9,058 bases of DNA from Promethearchaeia archaeon. GTDB lineage: Archaea; Asgardarchaeota; Lokiarchaeia; Sigyniarchaeales; SOKP01. The stretch lies in assembly GCA_029856375.1 (NCBI GenBank), contig JAHQWX010000051.1:1-9058 (forward strand). The letters run 5' to 3'. Position numbers and translations under genes: made by a program. Below are positions 1 through 6,916 of this stretch, one piece after another (within the stretch, counting starts at the first letter, position 1; the number at the start of each line of letters is the position of its first letter). The notes below the pieces were generated by a model. It was not told the origin of the DNA, ran no database searches, and saw only the letters and a program-made list of their open reading frames with translations.

Positions 1-453
1 ATCCTCTCCCGCAGACCAAGAGTGAGTATACCAATCTGTCCTTCTCGCGCACCAAAAAATATCGTGTATAACGATCATTCCCCAACAGCTATAGAGCGCA
101 ACTAAAAGATACGCGAGCATGGTACCGGTTCTTAATCGCCTATGAGTGGTAAATACTCCAAAAACTAACAAACCTAAACCCGCGGGTTGAATCATGAATG
201 TTGCCGCGATGAAGGGATGCATTCCGTAAAACCTCCGCGTCACAATGAAGTACCAGCTTACTCCTAAAAGTACTACTCCAGTGACTTTACAGATTTTATT
301 CAATCTTATGTAAGTTTTATCACTTAATTTAATCGCGTCTGCCTTATCCATATACCTATTCCAAATCGGGAAAAAAGGTCCGCCAATCAAAAAAATACCT
401 AATACAAGGTAAATCAGTGGTATCCATGGAGTTTGAACGAATAAGTCGATCAT
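1..453 (-). CDS. Partial multi-pass membrane protein, IHD/WC/YTHS motif family (3' end beyond window)
   Basis: The minus-strand frame is open from ATG 453 to the first base of the window, so 151 N-terminal residues are visible and the end is missing. Hydrophobic segments lie at about 10-32, 55-72, 80-102 and 111-130, giving at least four membrane helices. Just after the fourth comes a dense polar-aromatic stretch: IHD (129-131), WC (134-135), TD (139-140), YTHS (142-145) and SAGED (147-151). The same pattern, with the same internal spacing, occurs at residues 136-158 of the protein encoded at 3312-2464, so the two are paralogues. The ATG lies 36 bases after the stop of the 490-1236 gene, and only a weak AAAGGT precedes it, so co-transcription with that gene is likely. 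I do not recognise the family. Conserved His, Asp and Cys at a membrane edge could bind metal or be catalytic, but that is inference. Confidence 0.85.
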   Translation of the reverse strand, partial: MIDLFVQTPWIPLIYLVLGIFLIGGPFFPIWNRYMDKADAIKLSDKTYIRLNKICKVTGVVLLGVSWYFIVTRRFYGMHPFIAATFMIQPAGLGLLVFGVFTTHRRLRTGTMLAYLLVALYSCWGMIVIHDIFWCARRTDWYTHSWSAGED

Positions 454-489
454 TCTTACATAAGAACCTTTATCTTTTTAGAAATTCTA

Positions 490-1236
490 TTACCGTCCTA
501 AAATTAAGGGGTATATTAGAATTATTAGTAGAAGAGCGAGCATTAGAGGTATCGCAATCCCTACAATGTATTTGCCATAGTTTTTACGAAATTCGCGTTG
601 TTCTACTTGATTTTGGAAGAAGGTTGGTATAACCGCAGCCCCCCCGTAATTAAGCGCGTGAATAGGAAATTCGAAAGGAAATAAAAGAAAATACCCCCAA
701 TCGAATGTCCCCGCCATAACTTTTAATATTAAGGATTCAATTAGAGCCCCCATTGTGCCTATTGTGAAGAAAGCTTCAGTAGGCGTATAAGTAAACCAGC
801 GAAAGCTAATCCGAAATCCAATGAAAATAGTAATATAGATTGGCGTAAGTCCAATCATTACCAATAAAACGAATACTGGATCTATTGTACCATACGCTCC
901 GAAATCTACGCAGAATTCCATAAGCATTGCAAACGCCCAACCCATTAAAAAAAAACGCCAAAAACCAAATTTCTCTGGTTTATTTCTAGTGAACTTGTTT
1001 GACATCTTGAACCAAAATATTTTAAGGATATGAAAAAGTCCAACTTCACCTATCCCAAGTAGAATAAACCATATCCCTGCTTGAAACCAGCCAATTACCG
1101 AAATGAAAATTCCCCAGCCTAATACTCCATATGCTAAGATTAGAGTTATTATCTTGTACCATTTCGGCATGTAAAATGGCTTTTCTTCTGCGGCAGAGAT
1201 AAAGTCGTTATTAATGTTGTTTCTCAGAATTTTCAC
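490..1236 (-). CDS. Uncharacterised seven-helix membrane protein
   Basis: I do not recognise this protein. From GTG 1236 it has 248 residues, with a hydrophilic N-terminus of about 27 residues and then hydrophobic segments near 29-49, 53-75, 91-109, 120-142, 155-172, 178-200 and 223-246. A basic loop (about 77-95) and a charged loop (about 207-222) separate some of them. Notable polar residues near the membrane are the E/D pair in MEFCVDFGAYG (107-117), TPTEAFF (151-157) and FEFPIHALNYGG (188-199). No known transporter or enzyme signature is evident. The start is uncertain: the frame stays open to TTG 1269, which sits about 31 bases from a TATA-like stretch, and an internal ATG lies at 1170. 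GTG 1236 was chosen as the usual compromise, but no clear ribosome binding site precedes any of the three. It is divergent from the 1370 gene and probably heads a transcript continuing into the 453-1 gene. Confidence 0.8.
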   Translation of the reverse strand: MKILRNNINNDFISAAEEKPFYMPKWYKIITLILAYGVLGWGIFISVIGWFQAGIWFILLGIGEVGLFHILKIFWFKMSNKFTRNKPEKFGFWRFFLMGWAFAMLMEFCVDFGAYGTIDPVFVLLVMIGLTPIYITIFIGFRISFRWFTYTPTEAFFTIGTMGALIESLILKVMAGTFDWGYFLLFPFEFPIHALNYGGAAVIPTFFQNQVEQREFRKNYGKYIVGIAIPLMLALLLIILIYPLILGR

Positions 1237-1294
1237 CCTTAATTTAATGATAGTTGTGTATAACAACAAAAATAATAGCTACTTAAAAACAGTT

Positions 1295-1306
1295 ATTATT
1301 TTAAAA
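1295..1306 (-). promoter_or_regulatory. Probable archaeal TATA box for the 490-1236 gene
   Basis: On the minus strand this reads TTTTAAAATAAT, centred about 31 bases upstream of TTG 1269 and 64 upstream of GTG 1236. Archaeal TATA boxes are usually centred about 27 bases before the transcription start, which would place the 5' end near 1273. That gives an almost leaderless message if TTG 1269 is used, or a leader of about 37 bases for GTG 1236. The region is AT-rich throughout, so the assignment rests mainly on position. Confidence 0.4.
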
Positions 1307-1321
1307 CCTTCAATCGAAATC

Positions 1322-1340
1322 TTTAATATTAATATTTTAT
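1322..1340 (+). promoter_or_regulatory. Probable TATA-box region for the 1370 gene
   Basis: An uninterrupted A/T run (TTTAATATTAATATTTTAT) ends 30 bases before ATG 1370. A TATA box in its right half would place transcription start very near the ATG. There is no good ribosome binding site before that ATG (only AAGGGA at 1357-1362), which suits a leaderless or short-leader transcript. This is inferred from composition and spacing only. Confidence 0.35.
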
Positions 1341-1369
1341 CTAATAAAAAACTATAAGGGACTTTATCT

Positions 1370-2467
1370 ATGTTAAGCAGCAAACAAAGATTATTGGCGA
1401 TTCTATTTGCTACAGTCACTTTTATCGTTCCCGCCTTGATGAATCAGATTGCAATTCTTCTCAATTTGGGAGCTAATCCTACAGATATCGCCTTATTTCA
1501 AAATACTACCACAATAGTTTACGAATATGATACCGGTGTGTATGGGGACCAAGATTCAACTTTAACTTTAGTACTAGACGCGTCGGACTTAATTACAACA
1601 AAAGTGACGAGCACCTACGGTGGTGATGTCGAAAATTGGGATATAGATTATTCCACCGGAAAAATAAAAGGTACTGAAACTTATACGATGTTTTGGATAC
1701 CCATTAAAAATCCTATGTTGAATTTGGCGCAATTTGCGATAGCAACTGAGTTTTCAGTAAAAGATGTCATTGGTATACTCGGCACTAAAGGTTTAGATTA
1801 CACGCTTAGAATTGGAGAAAAGAAAGTGTATTGGGACGTGAATCCGGAGTTAGCAGGTGCACAATTTTCCTTCGTAATTAGATTATACAAATCAGACGAA
1901 ACTCTAATGGCGGAAGGATTAATGGATTCTACAGCGGGATTCTTAGAAACATTCCTAGGTGGACCAGATAACAATAGGTTAACGATTTTAAGTCCTGGAA
2001 ACTACCAGATTTCGAGAAATAGATATAACATGTTCTTATGGGGGATTGTGTTCGGAATAGCACTTCCTACAGGTATCTTTCTTTATATGAGGAAAAAAAA
2101 GTACGATGAAGAATTAACTAAAGAATTTACACTGGTTGTTTTGGTGGGAATCATTGCAACGCTCGTTGATATTGACATGGATGTGTGGTTTTACGCGTGG
2201 TTTGGTATGGCCATCATGTTATATATCCACATTGCGTGTGCTCTTGTCATTGGATTAATCTGCTGGCGATTAGGATACGGTGGAAAGTGGGCGTTCCCGG
2301 CGTTGATAGAAGTTGCTTTTGTATGGGTTATGAATAGATTTGTTGGCGACCCGTATGTACCGCATCTAACGGCGTTTATGGGAATTTTTTTGGCGTTTTT
2401 TGGCATTCTATACCGCAGCGGAATCGAGAAAAGAGGCTCTGATGATAAGTTAGGTTTTCTTATCTAA
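1370..2467 (+). CDS. Uncharacterised membrane protein with large extracytoplasmic domain and five C-terminal helices
   Basis: This 365-residue protein has one N-terminal hydrophobic segment (about 8-30; signal anchor or first helix). A polar domain of about 190 residues (31-220) follows, rich in Thr, Asp, Tyr and alternating hydrophobics, as expected of a beta-sandwich outside the cell. Then come helices at about 221-240, 254-268, 273-297, 305-323 and 332-348. A KKK-rich loop (242-251) after the second helix is probably cytoplasmic by the positive-inside rule. The acidic patch DIDMD at 267-271, at the edge of a helix, is unusual. ATG 1370 is the natural start, being the first ATG and lying just downstream of an A/T-rich promoter region. 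The gene diverges from the 490-1236 gene and converges on the 3312-2464 gene, sharing CTAA at 2464-2467 as overlapping stops. I recognise no family; a sensor, assembly factor or surface receptor are all possible. Confidence 0.82.
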   Translation: MLSSKQRLLAILFATVTFIVPALMNQIAILLNLGANPTDIALFQNTTTIVYEYDTGVYGDQDSTLTLVLDASDLITTKVTSTYGGDVENWDIDYSTGKIKGTETYTMFWIPIKNPMLNLAQFAIATEFSVKDVIGILGTKGLDYTLRIGEKKVYWDVNPELAGAQFSFVIRLYKSDETLMAEGLMDSTAGFLETFLGGPDNNRLTILSPGNYQISRNRYNMFLWGIVFGIALPTGIFLYMRKKKYDEELTKEFTLVVLVGIIATLVDIDMDVWFYAWFGMAIMLYIHIACALVIGLICWRLGYGGKWAFPALIEVAFVWVMNRFVGDPYVPHLTAFMGIFLAFFGILYRSGIEKRGSDDKLGFLI

Positions 2468-3312
2468 TTATCCAATTCCTTTTTTTCTTTTTTATTCAAA
2501 ACTAGGCTTCTGCCCATTAAAAAGTAAATTAAAGCTCCTATTGACAACTGAACGAATCCAAAATAAAAGAATTGAGCGACACTGTAATCCCAAGGATAAT
2601 CCAAAACGTAAATTACGAATCCAAGAAACACGGAATTAAAAAATAAAATTAAATAGATGATTAACAGTTCAAATTTGTTCTTTTGGAGCTCCTTCTTATT
2701 AATGCGGTAAAATTTGTAATAGGCGCATGTAGCAATGCATAATTCGACCAATACAGTGAAGATCGTGTAAGACCCAAAAACTTGATAATCAAATAGGCTT
2801 TGATCAAATATTCCGAACACATTATACCAGAATTCTAAGTCTCTTCCAGCAGATTTTGAATGCGTATAAAAATCAGTAACATAGCCGCACCAAATAACAT
2901 CGTGAATATTAGATGATGCCCACCCAAAGCATGAAAGCGATGTTAATAATAATAACACATTTCCTAGTTTAAATCCCTTGTTTTTTATAACATACCCATA
3001 AACACCAATTAAACCACAAATTTCAGGTAAAAATATAAACGCAAACGCTGCAAAAATCATAAAATGCTCAAATGACATAGCTCTCCACTCTCTAAACGAC
3101 ATTAAGAGCTGAGTAATTAGTAATAAAGCGATTGAAACGCCCAAACCAATATAAGACAACCTTTTTCTATATCCCACCTCGATCTTATTAAGTCTATTTA
3201 CTACATCATCAATTGGTTTAACCAATACTAGAATAACGAAAGATAAAATTAAGGAAATTAAATAAAACGCCAAAATGTGATAAGTCCCATCAAAATGAGT
3301 CTGTAAGAACAT
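2464..3312 (-). CDS. Multi-pass membrane protein, IHD/WC/YTHS motif family
   Basis: This 282-residue protein has hydrophobic segments at about 12-32, 52-73, 83-107, 115-134, 178-198, 213-236 and 247-268, giving seven membrane helices, and a short charged C-terminal tail (KKEKKELDN). Directly after the fourth helix lies the motif IHD (136-138), WC (141-142), TD (146-147), YTHS (149-152), SAGRD (154-158), followed by an aromatic-rich loop to about 178. The same motif ends the visible part of the gene at 453-1, so this complete copy shows how that truncated protein probably continues. ATG 3312 sits about 33 bases from a TATA-like sequence (3341-3350), which fits a leaderless message; no ribosome binding site is visible. 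The stop TAG overlaps the TAA of the convergent 1370-2467 gene. I do not recognise the family. Conserved polar residues on one membrane face suggest a metal or catalytic site, but this is inference. Confidence 0.85.
   Translation of the reverse strand: MFLQTHFDGTYHILAFYLISLILSFVILVLVKPIDDVVNRLNKIEVGYRKRLSYIGLGVSIALLLITQLLMSFREWRAMSFEHFMIFAAFAFIFLPEICGLIGVYGYVIKNKGFKLGNVLLLLTSLSCFGWASSNIHDVIWCGYVTDFYTHSKSAGRDLEFWYNVFGIFDQSLFDYQVFGSYTIFTVLVELCIATCAYYKFYRINKKELQKNKFELLIIYLILFFNSVFLGFVIYVLDYPWDYSVAQFFYFGFVQLSIGALIYFLMGRSLVLNKKEKKELDN
2480..2496 (+). terminator. Oligo-T terminator of the 1370-2467 gene, inside the convergent gene
   Basis: Seven T, one C, six T, then ATT begin 13 bases after the TAA of the plus-strand gene. 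Archaeal RNA polymerase terminates at such T runs without a hairpin. On the other strand the same bases encode the KKEKKE tail of the convergent membrane protein. Confidence 0.6.
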
Positions 3313-3340
3313 AATAAAGCTTTATGCCTTAGTCAAAATG

Positions 3341-3350
3341 TATATATTTT
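3341..3350. promoter_or_regulatory. Shared TATA element between divergent genes
   Basis: TATATATTTT lies between the start of the minus-strand membrane gene (3312) and that of the plus-strand ANL-like gene (TTG 3376, ATG 3397). Its centre is about 33 bases from ATG 3312 and 31 from TTG 3376, so one TATA element could serve both directions. A second A/T run at 3353-3367 could instead serve the plus strand and would suit ATG 3397 with a very short leader. Confidence 0.45.
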
Positions 3351-3396
3351 GATTAAAATAAAATAACTTTAATATTTGTACAAATTGAAATCTGAA

Positions 3397-5052
3397 ATGG
3401 CTAATATTAACGATTTTGACGTAGAACTGCAAACAGTATTAAATAATTTATTCTCAAATATTCCTAAAATAAATTGGAAAAATTGGTTCTCGATATCTAC
3501 TAAGGAGGAATATGAAAATTTCGCTTTAGGTTCGAGCGGATTGTCTTCGGTTGAAGATATTTTTCAAAGAATTAAGGAGGAGAAGACCGATCCGAAGCAA
3601 TTTTCAATCAATGTAAATTCATTTTTAAAAAAATATAGCAAAAAAAAGCCTGTAATTTTTTGTCATACTTCCGGTACTTCAAGCGGAGATCTATCTAATT
3701 TGAAATGGTACCATTTATCCAATCAATTAATAGAGAATGTTTGGGCACCCGGTATGCAAGCCATTTTTGAATCTAGTGGTTTAGATAGCAAAAAATCGGG
3801 AGTAATTTTTGTACCTTCAAGAATTAAGCACGACGGATTGAATACAATCGATAATAAACAATTGATTTCGTTATATTCTGCGGAATTTTCTCAAAGACTT
3901 ATGTTGTCTTTAATTAGACCAGATTCTTACTTATTGGATCAATATAAGAACTCCAACAATTTGGAAATCATTGCTAAAATTCTTTCAATGGAGGAAATCG
4001 CAATCATTTCTGCTCCCGCTCTAACAATATTAAAATGGGCAGACCTATTTCGTTTTCGACAAGGATTAGAGAAATCGCTAAATATTACTCCAAATGAAGA
4101 ATTCTCAGAATTAACAGCACTTTTCAAATTAATCGAAAGATCAGGGCTTGAAAAAGCGTCTCTTCAGATACAAAATAGACTATCAGAGAAATTATCAAAG
4201 GCAACGATCGTATTTAGCATATCTTCACTTTCTCCCGTTGAATGGGCTTTGATTCGAAATTTTATGAATTGGAAGAAAGGGGAAGAAAAATTTACCAATT
4301 TATATGTAGCGAGTGAAACAGGGCCATTTTCTGCGTCTATCAATGAGGATTCTTCAAATGGAGGTACAGAAACCGACATGTATCTTTTTCCTCTAACCAT
4401 TCCTGTAATAAAATGTAATGGCAATTTTGAATTAATTTCGCGTACAAAAAACAAGATTGGTAAGTTATATGTTTCAAGAGTAGGAGACTCTGGTTATTAT
4501 ATTAACATTGATACAGGAGATGTAATTACGATTAAATTTCAAGATGGATTGCCAAAAATAAGTGATGAGATATTAAGAGCAGACTTTCAATTTAGGATGC
4601 CGATTAAGTTATCCCCAAAAATTGATGTTAAGAAGAATTACGAGATTCGCGTTGGAAGCTATTTTAAAACCAATGGGATAGAAATCATAAATCCCGGTCG
4701 TTTTTTAAAATGTTTAGGAAAAAAAATTTCAAACGACATCGAATCATCTATGCTAACTGAGATTAAAAATAATGTACTTGTATGGAAAATTAGCGCGATA
4801 GGTTCGACGACGATCAAGGTAATCTCGCAAAAAAAACTGCTAGATTCCGTCTCAGGTTGTCCTCATGGGGATGAAATCTTAAAAAATATTAAAAATAAGA
4901 AATTACGAATCGAATTTATTGATTTTAATCCAATAGAAATGAAACATTCAAAATCAGAAATAATACAAAAGATCAGAGCTGGAATATTACCAAAAGGCGC
5001 TTTGAAGCGCTGGCCATTATATTTCGTAAAATTAGTGAATTCCAGCGAGTGA
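3397..5052 (+). CDS. Divergent adenylate-forming (ANL superfamily / PaaK- or LuxE-like) enzyme
   Basis: Enzymes of this superfamily use ATP to activate a carboxylate as acyl-AMP and usually pass it to CoA or a carrier protein. From ATG 3397 there are 551 residues. CHTSGTSSG (89-97) resembles the P-loop TSGTTG; LYVASETG (302-309) resembles the YGxTE motif; YINIDTGD (368-375) matches the motif carrying the ribose-binding Asp; and RVGSYFKTNGIEIINP (418-433) resembles the hinge between the large and small domains. The catalytic Lys of the C-terminal domain is not certain; KHSKSEIIQKIRAG (516-529) is a candidate region. The protein is soluble, with no signal or helix, and somewhat longer than phenylacetate-CoA ligases. 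The frame extends 7 codons upstream to TTG 3376; ATG 3397 is preferred. No carrier, CoA-binding partner or reductase is adjacent, so the substrate cannot be inferred. A degenerate, non-catalytic member is possible. Confidence 0.75.
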   Translation: MANINDFDVELQTVLNNLFSNIPKINWKNWFSISTKEEYENFALGSSGLSSVEDIFQRIKEEKTDPKQFSINVNSFLKKYSKKKPVIFCHTSGTSSGDLSNLKWYHLSNQLIENVWAPGMQAIFESSGLDSKKSGVIFVPSRIKHDGLNTIDNKQLISLYSAEFSQRLMLSLIRPDSYLLDQYKNSNNLEIIAKILSMEEIAIISAPALTILKWADLFRFRQGLEKSLNITPNEEFSELTALFKLIERSGLEKASLQIQNRLSEKLSKATIVFSISSLSPVEWALIRNFMNWKKGEEKFTNLYVASETGPFSASINEDSSNGGTETDMYLFPLTIPVIKCNGNFELISRTKNKIGKLYVSRVGDSGYYINIDTGDVITIKFQDGLPKISDEILRADFQFRMPIKLSPKIDVKKNYEIRVGSYFKTNGIEIINPGRFLKCLGKKISNDIESSMLTEIKNNVLVWKISAIGSTTIKVISQKKLLDSVSGCPHGDEILKNIKNKKLRIEFIDFNPIEMKHSKSEIIQKIRAGILPKGALKRWPLYFVKLVNSSE

Positions 5053-5081
5053 AACATTCATAGGGCGTTTTATAACCTTAA

Positions 5082-5110
5082 TCTTTTTTCACCTAAAATT
5101 GGTTTTTTTA
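5082..5110 (+). terminator. Oligo-T terminator after the ANL-like gene
   Basis: Two T runs (six T at 5084-5089 and seven T at 5103-5109) lie 30-60 bases after the TGA at 5050-5052. This spacing and the absence of a strong hairpin fit archaeal intrinsic termination. The remaining gap up to the MFS gene (about 5111-5290) is AT-rich and shows only tiny frames; the MFS promoter must lie here but no single TATA stands out. Confidence 0.55.
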
Positions 5111-5291
5111 ATAATAATCCAAGTTAAAATTCGTTTAAAGAAAAATAGGAAGAGATTTTTAGAAGTAGTTATTATAATAGTTATTTACTTTATGTAAAAA
5201 AATGAACATAATTATCAAATAATTGGGCAGAGAAGAAATAGAGTACAAAATAAGACTGTTTTGCGAACATCTCAAAAATTCCAAGATTGTG

Positions 5292-5296
5292 GGTGA
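5292..5296 (+). promoter_or_regulatory. Ribosome binding site fixing the MFS start at ATG 5308
   Basis: GGTGA, complementary to the archaeal 16S 3' tail, ends 11 bases before ATG 5308. The frame is open upstream to TTG 5287, but that codon lacks such a site and lies 5' of this one, so ATG 5308 is preferred. Confidence 0.55.
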
Positions 5297-5307
5297 AAAT
5301 TTTATCG

Positions 5308-6759
5308 ATGAAGAAATCCTCCAACAATTCGAAAGACAATAATAGTAATAAACCAACTAATTCAGCGACCACGGAAATAAATCGCACTAAAAATTCAGAT
5401 GCTTCTGAGGAGGAGCGATTAAATAGCAAGACTATGCGATTATCTATTTTTGAAGGGGCTTTTGGTGTTTTTAGCACAACATTAAGTGACAATTACATAA
5501 CGCCCTTTGCGCTAAGCATAGATTCGACATCGTTTCAAATAGGTATGTTGACTTCTTTTGGAGGTTTATTGTCACCAATCGGACAAATTATTAGCTCGCG
5601 CCTTATCGAAAAGCGATCCAGAAAAAAGGTGATTTTATCTGGGATATTAGGACAAGCTAGTCTATGGCCTTTATTTTTGTTATTAGCTATTTTATTTTAT
5701 TACGATCTTTTTAAAATCGCGCTTTCTTGGATACTTATAGCCTTTTATGTAATATATATGATCTTTGCGGGAATTGTGACACCTCCATGGTTCTCTCTAA
5801 TGGGAGATATAGTTCCAAAGAAGAGAAGAGGTCGATATTTTGCTAAACGAAATCTTATTACTACAGCGATTGCCATAGGCGGTACATTAGTATTTTCCTT
5901 TGTCTTAGATTGGTTTAAGGAGCAACAGGAAGTTATTTTAGGCTTTATGATCATTTTCATTTTTGGCCTCGTGGTTCGCCTATTTTCTGCGTTTCTTTTT
6001 ACAAAGCATCATTACCCTACATTCAATTACCAACCAACTAATCGTACCAAGTTTAAGAAATTTTTAAAAGAAATGCCACATACTAATTTCGGAGTTTTCA
6101 CTTTATTCGTTGCTTTAATAGTTTTTGCACAGTGGATTGCTCAACCTTTCTTTGCGGTTTATATGTTGGAAGAACTCAATTTTAATTATTCAATTTTCAT
6201 TCTTATTAACTTATTCTCCTCTATTACAGCGTTATTTGTGTTTCCTCTTCTTGGAATATTTTCTGATAAATTTGGAAATGTGAGATTACTTCGATTGGGA
6301 GCCTTAATAATTCCCTTTGTTCCAATGCTTTGGTTATTTTTTTACTCACCCTTAGAACTTATGCTTTTCCCTCAACTTTTAGGTGGAATTGGATGGACTG
6401 CATTTAATTTAGCTACATCGAATTTTATCTACGATAATATTCCTTCAGAAAAAAGAATAGATTATGTTGCGTTCTATAATTTTATAATTGGAATAGGAAT
6501 AGTTGTAGGTGGATTTATCGGAGGATTGATTATTAGTTTCTTTCCTATAGATTTCATGAATAAATTTCAATTTGTATTTGTCCTTTCTGGTATTGTTCGG
6601 CTCTTAATAGTGATTGTTTTTCTACCAAAAATTAAAGAGGTCAGAAAACGATTTGCTAAACCAATTTTCAATTTAAAAAATCTAAGCATATATAGATGGC
6701 TTTATGATATTTTAATGCGAGAACAAAACCACAAGAAAAACAATAATAATAATGCGTAG
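5308..6759 (+). CDS. Major facilitator superfamily transporter
   Basis: This is a secondary transporter of the cytoplasmic membrane; the substrate is unknown. From ATG 5308 it has 483 residues. A hydrophilic N-terminal extension of about 42 residues, rich in Asn, Ser and Lys, precedes the first helix. Some twelve hydrophobic segments follow in two halves. The loop SSRLIEKRSRKKVILSG (about 97-113) occupies the place of MFS motif A in the N-terminal half, and GIFSDKFGNVRLLRLG (about 312-327) is its counterpart in the C-terminal half. GDIVPKKRRGRYFAKRN (about 163-179) is a signature loop of a common prokaryotic MFS group. The C-terminus is again polar, ending in NHKKNNNNNA. No neighbouring catabolic or resistance genes hint at the cargo. 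It is transcribed alone and converges on the 7373-6915 gene. The family call is firm; the Asn-rich tails are unusual. Confidence 0.9.
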   Translation: MKKSSNNSKDNNSNKPTNSATTEINRTKNSDASEEERLNSKTMRLSIFEGAFGVFSTTLSDNYITPFALSIDSTSFQIGMLTSFGGLLSPIGQIISSRLIEKRSRKKVILSGILGQASLWPLFLLLAILFYYDLFKIALSWILIAFYVIYMIFAGIVTPPWFSLMGDIVPKKRRGRYFAKRNLITTAIAIGGTLVFSFVLDWFKEQQEVILGFMIIFIFGLVVRLFSAFLFTKHHYPTFNYQPTNRTKFKKFLKEMPHTNFGVFTLFVALIVFAQWIAQPFFAVYMLEELNFNYSIFILINLFSSITALFVFPLLGIFSDKFGNVRLLRLGALIIPFVPMLWLFFYSPLELMLFPQLLGGIGWTAFNLATSNFIYDNIPSEKRIDYVAFYNFIIGIGIVVGGFIGGLIISFFPIDFMNKFQFVFVLSGIVRLLIVIVFLPKIKEVRKRFAKPIFNLKNLSIYRWLYDILMREQNHKKNNNNNA

Positions 6760-6900
6760 AAATTTTAAGTTCCGAATAAAACTATTCATAAATATTATTC
6801 AAATGGTCTAATGGGCTTAAAATATAAAAAACTTGAGATTATTTGAAATTCTTACAAAAATAGGGAAAAAAATTGTAGAAATTAGGATTAAATAATTTGG

Positions 6901-6916
6901 ATAAAAAAGATTTTTT
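6901..6916. terminator. Bidirectional oligo-T terminator between convergent genes
   Basis: AAAAAAGATTTTTT at 6903-6916 gives a run of six T on each strand. On the minus strand the T run follows the TAA (6917-6915) of the small membrane gene within a few bases. On the plus strand it is the first strong T run after the MFS stop, about 150 bases downstream. The stretch 6760-6900 between them is AT-rich with no coding potential or RNA structure that I can see. Confidence 0.5.

Noticed and set aside
417..632. Plus-strand open frame of 71 codons
   Set aside because: It lies antisense to the ends of two minus-strand membrane genes, has no ribosome binding site and shows no recognisable protein features.
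4164..4454. Minus-strand open frame of 96 codons inside the ANL-like gene
   Set aside because: It is a complementary-frame shadow of a gene with clear family motifs and has no promoter or ribosome binding site.
4998..5011. Short inverted repeat GCGCTTTGAAGCGC as a hairpin terminator
   Set aside because: The stem is only 5-6 pairs, lies inside the coding region 40 bases before the stop, and is not followed by a T run.
5159..5492. Minus-strand frames covering the MFS gene start
   Set aside because: They overlap the MFS N-terminus in antisense, are Ser/Leu/Phe-rich as expected of the complement of Asn/Lys codons, and lack start signals.
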